DNA from: Mycolicibacterium gadium
GTDB taxonomy: Bacteria > Actinomycetota > Actinomycetes > Mycobacteriales > Mycobacteriaceae
DNA: 64,000 bases
Assembly: GCF_010728925.1 (NCBI RefSeq)
Contig: NZ_AP022608.1
Coordinates: forward strand, 3,224,001 to 3,288,000
Direction of reading: 5' to 3'
The translations under genes and the position numbers were made by a program. Below the pieces are notes generated by a model. The model was not told the DNA's origin. It made no database searches and saw nothing but the letters and a program-made list of their open reading frames with translations. Positions 60,604 to 64,000 of this stretch are shown here, piece by piece (position 1 is the stretch's first letter; each line of letters starts with the position of its first letter).

Positions 60604-61886
60604 ACCGATGTCTGCCGCACGCCTTCGCGCACCCTGAGATCTTCTCCGCACGCCTCGCTGAACGATGCGTCACGCGGAAGGACGACGGCCGCAGACCGGA
60701 CTCGATGATGTTCAGGGTCAACACCTGGAGGAGTCGTACCCTTGTCGCGCAACGCCTCAGCCGCCCGCTTCAACTTTTGACGCGCTTTGATGATGCCACT
60801 GTCGGCAGACACCAACCGCTCCTTGGTCCGATCGACGATCGGTCCCATACTCTCCTGCAGCGACGAGTCTTGGATCGCGATACCCCGCACGCCCGAGTAT
60901 GTGTGGCCACGCTTCTGCGCCGCACGATCCATCAGATAGTCGTTGTCCTTATTCGCCTGCGGTCGGTACGTGCCAGGGATGTTGGCACTGTGCACCCCGT
61001 GCCCGACCTTCATCGCCTGAACTTCCTGCGAAGTCAACGGTCTCACGGGGTGATAGTCAAACGAGTACGCCCAACAGTTCTCATCGTCGATGGGAATCCA
61101 AAAGTGGCCGTGAACAGGATGATCCCCTCGTGGCGGCACCATCGTGAAGCACGGCATCACCCACGGCGTGATGCGCCAGTAGTAGTTGTCGGCGTCAGCG
61201 TTGCGGCGGGCACCAACGAACAAACCACCCTCGGAGTCCGCGACCTCGAAGAACGGCTTGAGGTCCGCCATGTTGTACTCGTTAGCCTTGCTGCCTTTGA
61301 ACAGCGGGTCCGACTTCAGGCCCCCGGAATGCAGGAACGACACATGACTGGAATCGATGCCACCCTCGAAGGCTTGCAGCCAATTGCATTCCTGCCATCG
61401 TTTGGACGTGAAGGTCTGATCGGCCGGCACGAGAGCAAATTCGAATTCCGGTAACGGCGGCTGCTTCGCGGGGTCGCCCATGTAGGTCCACAGCACGTCC
61501 CCGATCTTGACCAGCGGGTAGGACGTCAGTTTGACGTGCGCACAAAAGGTGGACCCCACAGGTTCGGACGGCACCTCGACGGCTTGTCCCGTGACGTCGT
61601 ACTTCCAGCCATGGTAGGGACATCGAAGACCGCCCTCTTCGTTGCGGCCAAACCACAGTGAGGCGCCACGGTGCGCGCAGAACTCGTCGATCAGGCCGAA
61701 GTTGCCGTGACTGTCACGAAAAGCGATCATTCGCTCGTTCAGCAGCTTCACGCGTACCGGTGGGCAATCATCCTCCGGCAGCTCCTCGGCGAGCAAGGCT
61801 GGAATCCAGTATTGGCGGAACAACTCCCCCATCGGCGTCCCCGGCCCGGTCCTGGTCAAAAGCTCGTTAACCTCTGCGCGTAGCAC
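60600..61886 (-). CDS. Phthalate 4,5-dioxygenase-type Rieske oxygenase
   Basis: About 428 residues from GTG 61886 (GAGG upstream), giving the N-terminus typical of this family (VNELLTRTGPGTPMGELFRQYW); a GTG at 61931 is also open. Rieske ligands Cys70/His72 (CAHRGASLWFGRNEEGG) and Cys89/His92 (CPYHGWKYD). Iron site in FEGGIDSSHVSFLH. The whole N-terminal pattern matches the Pht3/OphA2 class IA oxygenases, alpha-only enzymes that hydroxylate phthalate at 4,5. Confidence 0.85.
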   Translation of the reverse strand: MLRAEVNELLTRTGPGTPMGELFRQYWIPALLAEELPEDDCPPVRVKLLNERMIAFRDSHGNFGLIDEFCAHRGASLWFGRNEEGGLRCPYHGWKYDVTGQAVEVPSEPVGSTFCAHVKLTSYPLVKIGDVLWTYMGDPAKQPPLPEFEFALVPADQTFTSKRWQECNWLQAFEGGIDSSHVSFLHSGGLKSDPLFKGSKANEYNMADLKPFFEVADSEGGLFVGARRNADADNYYWRITPWVMPCFTMVPPRGDHPVHGHFWIPIDDENCWAYSFDYHPVRPLTSQEVQAMKVGHGVHSANIPGTYRPQANKDNDYLMDRAAQKRGHTYSGVRGIAIQDSSLQESMGPIVDRTKERLVSADSGIIKARQKLKRAAEALRDKGTTPPGVDPEHHRVRSAAVVLPRDASFSEACGEDLRVREGVRQTSV

Positions 61887-61954
61887 CTCTACCTCAGCTT
61901 CTCTCTTTCTCTCCCACCATCGGCCGTTCACGCCCGATCAAATTGCCCTAATAG

Positions 61955-61971
61955 TAATACCATTAGGTATT
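61955..61971. promoter_or_regulatory. Palindromic candidate operator AATACC-ATTA-GGTATT
   Basis: Perfect arms AATACC (61956-61961) and GGTATT (61966-61971); CCTAAT/ATTAGG at 61947-61967 adds a second inverted pair. It is about 70-85 bp upstream of the oxygenase GTG. Related to 57217-57230. Candidate GntR site. Confidence 0.5.
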
Positions 61972-62158
61972 CAGGACCAACCAGCCGCCTCGCTCGACGT
62001 CGTGGGCATTGGTCGACGGCCCGCACCGATGTTGCGCGGCCCGTCAAGGACACCGGGACCGGACTCTGCCGTAAGCGGTGTGGGCGAGCGCAGACTTGCA
62101 CCGCGGAGGGGATTATGGACGGCGACTTTCTTTGTCAGACCTCACGGTAGGTCGAGAC

Positions 62159-62902
62159 TTAGACAAATACTCCCCCGCCATCGACGATCAGGACTTGACC
62201 GGTGATGAACGCGCTGCCGCCGCTGCATAGAAATCGCACCACGGACGCGACATCCGCGGGGAATAGCGTCCGCTTGATTGACCGGCGGTTGACCGCCTGG
62301 GCGACGTAGTTGGGATCGTTGAGTTCGTTTGTGGCCTCGTCGTCCACGAGCCCTGGGGCGACTGCGTTGACGGTGATTCCACGCGCGCCCAGCTCTCGGG
62401 CCGCAGCGCGGGTGAGGCCCTCGACTGCAGCCTTGGAGGCGATGTAGTGCGGAAAACCGAGCGTTCCCGTCCGCGCGGTCGACGAGGAAACGTTCACAAC
62501 GCGACCGCCCCGCGCTGGCACCGCTGGCAGAATGGCTTTCATCGCTTGCCACGTACCCCGCACATTGATGCGTAGGACGTCGTCCCATTCTTGGATGGTC
62601 AATTCTTCCAAGGACTTCTTGGAGCCGAGCGCCTTATACATCGCAGCGCAATTGACCAAGCCGTCTATCTGACCGAAGCGCTCCACGGTGTCTTTGACGA
62701 GTCCAGCCAGCGCGTCTTCGTCGGTGACGTCGAGACGGTGATAGATCACCGTCGGCCGCCAGGGCGGTGGCGCGAGGTCGGCAACCACCACGTTGGCGCC
62801 AGCGTCCACGAGATCTGCAACCACTTCATCGCCTATGCCACTAGCGCCGCCGGTTACCACGATGACGGTGCCGGCCACGTCGAACGGGTCCCGGTCAGCC
62901 AC
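62159..62902 (-). CDS. Short-chain dehydrogenase/reductase
   Basis: A 247-residue SDR: VIVVTGGASGIGDEVVADLVDAGANVVVADL, LVNCAAMYK, catalytic Ser in NVSSSTARTGTLGF and YIASK, C-terminal ITGQVLIVDGGGVFV. A dihydrodiol or alcohol dehydrogenase role in the adjacent aromatic pathway is likely. Overlaps the degenerate ferredoxin gene by 8 bp. Confidence 0.86.
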   Translation of the reverse strand: MADRDPFDVAGTVIVVTGGASGIGDEVVADLVDAGANVVVADLAPPPWRPTVIYHRLDVTDEDALAGLVKDTVERFGQIDGLVNCAAMYKALGSKKSLEELTIQEWDDVLRINVRGTWQAMKAILPAVPARGGRVVNVSSSTARTGTLGFPHYIASKAAVEGLTRAAARELGARGITVNAVAPGLVDDEATNELNDPNYVAQAVNRRSIKRTLFPADVASVVRFLCSGGSAFITGQVLIVDGGGVFV

Positions 62903-63299
62903 GGCAGCGGATCAATGGCGAACGACGGGAGGGGTCGGCATCAGTGAGGTCCGCCGAGCTAGATGCGTAGCGTCCGTTACCGAGGACAACCGCATCTGCG
63001 AACAGGGCCCTGTCTTCATTGCCACTCATGCCCTGCTGCGCGCAGGTCGCATATTTCATCAGTTTCTCTGTCTGCGCGGTGTTTTCGAGACGTGCTAGTG
63101 GTCGGCCCCGGACATCTGCTCGAGTGCGAAGCGCTGCAACCGGATAGCTGCGCGCGGACTCATCGACATGCTCACGCTCGGAGCTCTCGATCTCATCGCG
63201 TAGCAACATGACGATGCCATCATCGTCCAAATCAAACACATCCGGCGCAGCGACAAAGTCTCCCTCGCGCCGTTCCTGGTCTGCATGGATCTTGATCAC
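62895..63299 (-). pseudogene. Degenerate [3Fe-4S] ferredoxin lacking cluster cysteines
   Basis: A 134-residue open frame whose first 60 residues are clearly ferredoxin-like (MIKIHADQER, VAAPDVFDLDDDGIVMLL, ARSYPVAALR), but the CxxGxxxC region is shortened to RREGDF and the last cluster cysteine is tyrosine in SYPVAAL. The remaining about 70 residues have no counterpart. Either a decaying gene or a protein kept for another purpose. It is first in line after a tandem candidate operator. Confidence 0.65.
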
Positions 63300-63332
63300 G
63301 GGAATCCTGGTTCAAATATCTGACGGGCTGTT

Positions 63333-63367
63333 TCTGCTAAACAGAGCTTTGTTCTGTAAAATAGCAG
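63333..63367. promoter_or_regulatory. Tandem candidate operators upstream of the 63299 operon
   Basis: TCTGCTAAACAGA at 63333-63345 matches the motif family at 45758, 40550 and 30383; TCTGTAAAATAGCAG at 63353-63367 is an inverted, less exact partner. They lie 34-68 bp upstream of the degenerate ferredoxin start. Confidence 0.5.
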
Positions 63368-63529
63368 TGGATATTACCTGGGTCAATCGACAACGACTGG
63401 TCGAGGAGCCATTAAGTCCTTGTGCGGCAATTTGTTCGGCTATATTCGCGCCCTTGCGCCTCTTGGAACAGCTGGGTGGGCGCGAGCGTTTCACTTGTGT
63501 TGCGGAGGCGGGACGTTGGAGGCGAGTCA

Positions 63530-64000
63530 ATGGCGTCGGTGACAGCGTACGAGACCAAGGCCGGCCGAAGGTGGCGCGTGCGTTACCGGACACCGGACCG
63601 ACGGCAGACCGATAAGCGCGGGTTTGCGACTAAGCGAGACGCCCGGGCGTTCGCCGCAACTATCGAAGTACGAAAAGCGATGGGCACGTTCGTATCCCCG
63701 GCAGCCGGACGTGTGACTGTGGACGAACTTGCGGCAGCGTGGCTGGAAAAAAAGAAGCACTCCGCGGCCTCGTCTCACTACCGCACGCTGGAGTCATCCT
63801 GGCGGACCCATGTTCACCCGGTCTGGGCGACGCGGTCCATCGTCGAGATCACCACGATCGAGGTCGAGGGCTGGGTCACCGCGATGGCACGTCGAGGACA
63901 TGGGACGACCACAGTGCGTCGCGCGCACGCCGTGCTGTCAGGAATTTTGAGCGATGCGGTGAAGTCCCACCGGCTGGCCGTCAATCCAGCTCGCGGTGTG
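63530..64000 (+). CDS. Tyrosine-type site-specific integrase, N-terminal part
   Basis: The frame opens at ATG 63530 (GGAGGCGA upstream) and runs 157 codons to the window edge. It starts with the AP2-like arm region (YETKAGRRWRVRYRTPDRRQTDKRGFATKRDARAF) and a SAM-like core-binding domain (TVDELAAAWLEKKKHSAASSHYRTLESSWRTHVHP, ILSDAVKSHRLAVNPARGV), as in mycobacteriophage-type integrases. The catalytic RHRY domain is beyond the window. It marks a possible end of a mobile island. Confidence 0.85.
   Translation, partial: MASVTAYETKAGRRWRVRYRTPDRRQTDKRGFATKRDARAFAATIEVRKAMGTFVSPAAGRVTVDELAAAWLEKKKHSAASSHYRTLESSWRTHVHPVWATRSIVEITTIEVEGWVTAMARRGHGTTTVRRAHAVLSGILSDAVKSHRLAVNPARGV

Noticed and set aside
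63305..63325. GGTTCAAAT, resembling a tRNA T-loop near the integrase
   Set aside because: The flanking bases do not pair as a T-stem and no acceptor or anticodon arm is found, so no tRNA or att site is claimed.
1..64000. CRISPR arrays, rRNA, riboswitches
   Set aside because: No regularly spaced repeats, rRNA-like stretches or known riboswitch layouts were noticed on reading either strand.

Overview
The window looks like a catabolic island from a high-GC actinobacterium of the Mycobacteriales, most likely a fast-growing Mycobacterium (Mycolicibacterium) that degrades polycyclic aromatic hydrocarbons. The grounds are the complete yrbE-mce operon with mce-associated genes, SCP2 carrier proteins, many GTG starts and ATGA/GTGA stop-start overlaps, and a set of genes resembling the phd (phenanthrene) genes described from Nocardioides and Mycobacterium. 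No tRNA, rRNA, CRISPR array or intact transposase was seen. Almost all genes lie on the minus strand, so operons read from high to low coordinates.

Layout. 1-3541: a CoA-dependent module (dehydratase, DUF35 zinc-ribbon protein, non-condensing thiolase, CaiB-type CoA-transferase). 3596-10607: alcohol dehydrogenase, Rieske oxygenase alpha/beta pair, MarR regulator with an MFS exporter, aldehyde dehydrogenase. 10743-22621: epoxide hydrolase, two mce-associated proteins, mceF-A and two YrbE permeases. 22755-30339: a run of oxygenase genes (protocatechuate-dioxygenase-like fragment, SCP2 protein, oxygenase beta/alpha, Asp-box propeller, alcohol dehydrogenase, SDR, second oxygenase alpha/beta). 29751-35021: a 4.5 kb segment (aldehyde dehydrogenase, 2x[4Fe-4S] ferredoxin, flavoprotein) bracketed by two identical 729 bp direct repeats that each carry an oxygenase beta gene. 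35827-40520: a phdI-phdJ-phdF-SCP2-phdG-like operon. 41071-45699: ring-hydroxylating dioxygenase operon (alpha, beta, small unknown, dihydrodiol dehydrogenase, [3Fe-4S] ferredoxin, reductase), divergent from an IclR regulator at 46220. 47574-51359: remnant meta-cleavage lower pathway, aldehyde dehydrogenase and P450. 51435-63299: a phthalate/protocatechuate module (4,5-dihydroxyphthalate decarboxylase, phthalate-4,5-dioxygenase-type oxygenase, ferredoxin and reductase, LigJ- and LigK-like enzymes, GntR regulator, PanB-like enzyme). The right edge carries the start of a tyrosine integrase.

How it could work together (inference): a Mce transporter brings in a hydrophobic aromatic. Rieske dioxygenases and a dihydrodiol dehydrogenase make a catechol, PhdF opens the ring, and hydratase-aldolases with aldehyde dehydrogenases shorten it to 1-hydroxy-2-naphthoate. 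PhdI and PhdJ then lead to 2-carboxybenzaldehyde and phthalate, and phthalate is hydroxylated at 4,5 and decarboxylated to protocatechuate. LigJ/LigK-type enzymes suggest a 4,5-cleavage fate, but the ring-cleaving LigAB and LigC/LigI are not in the window.

The region shows decay and rearrangement: a frameshifted acetaldehyde dehydrogenase, a ferredoxin without its cluster cysteines, fragments of a membrane protein and of a phosphoglycerate mutase, and the long direct repeat. A related palindromic motif occurs upstream of four catabolic transcription units and may be the operator of the IclR protein.
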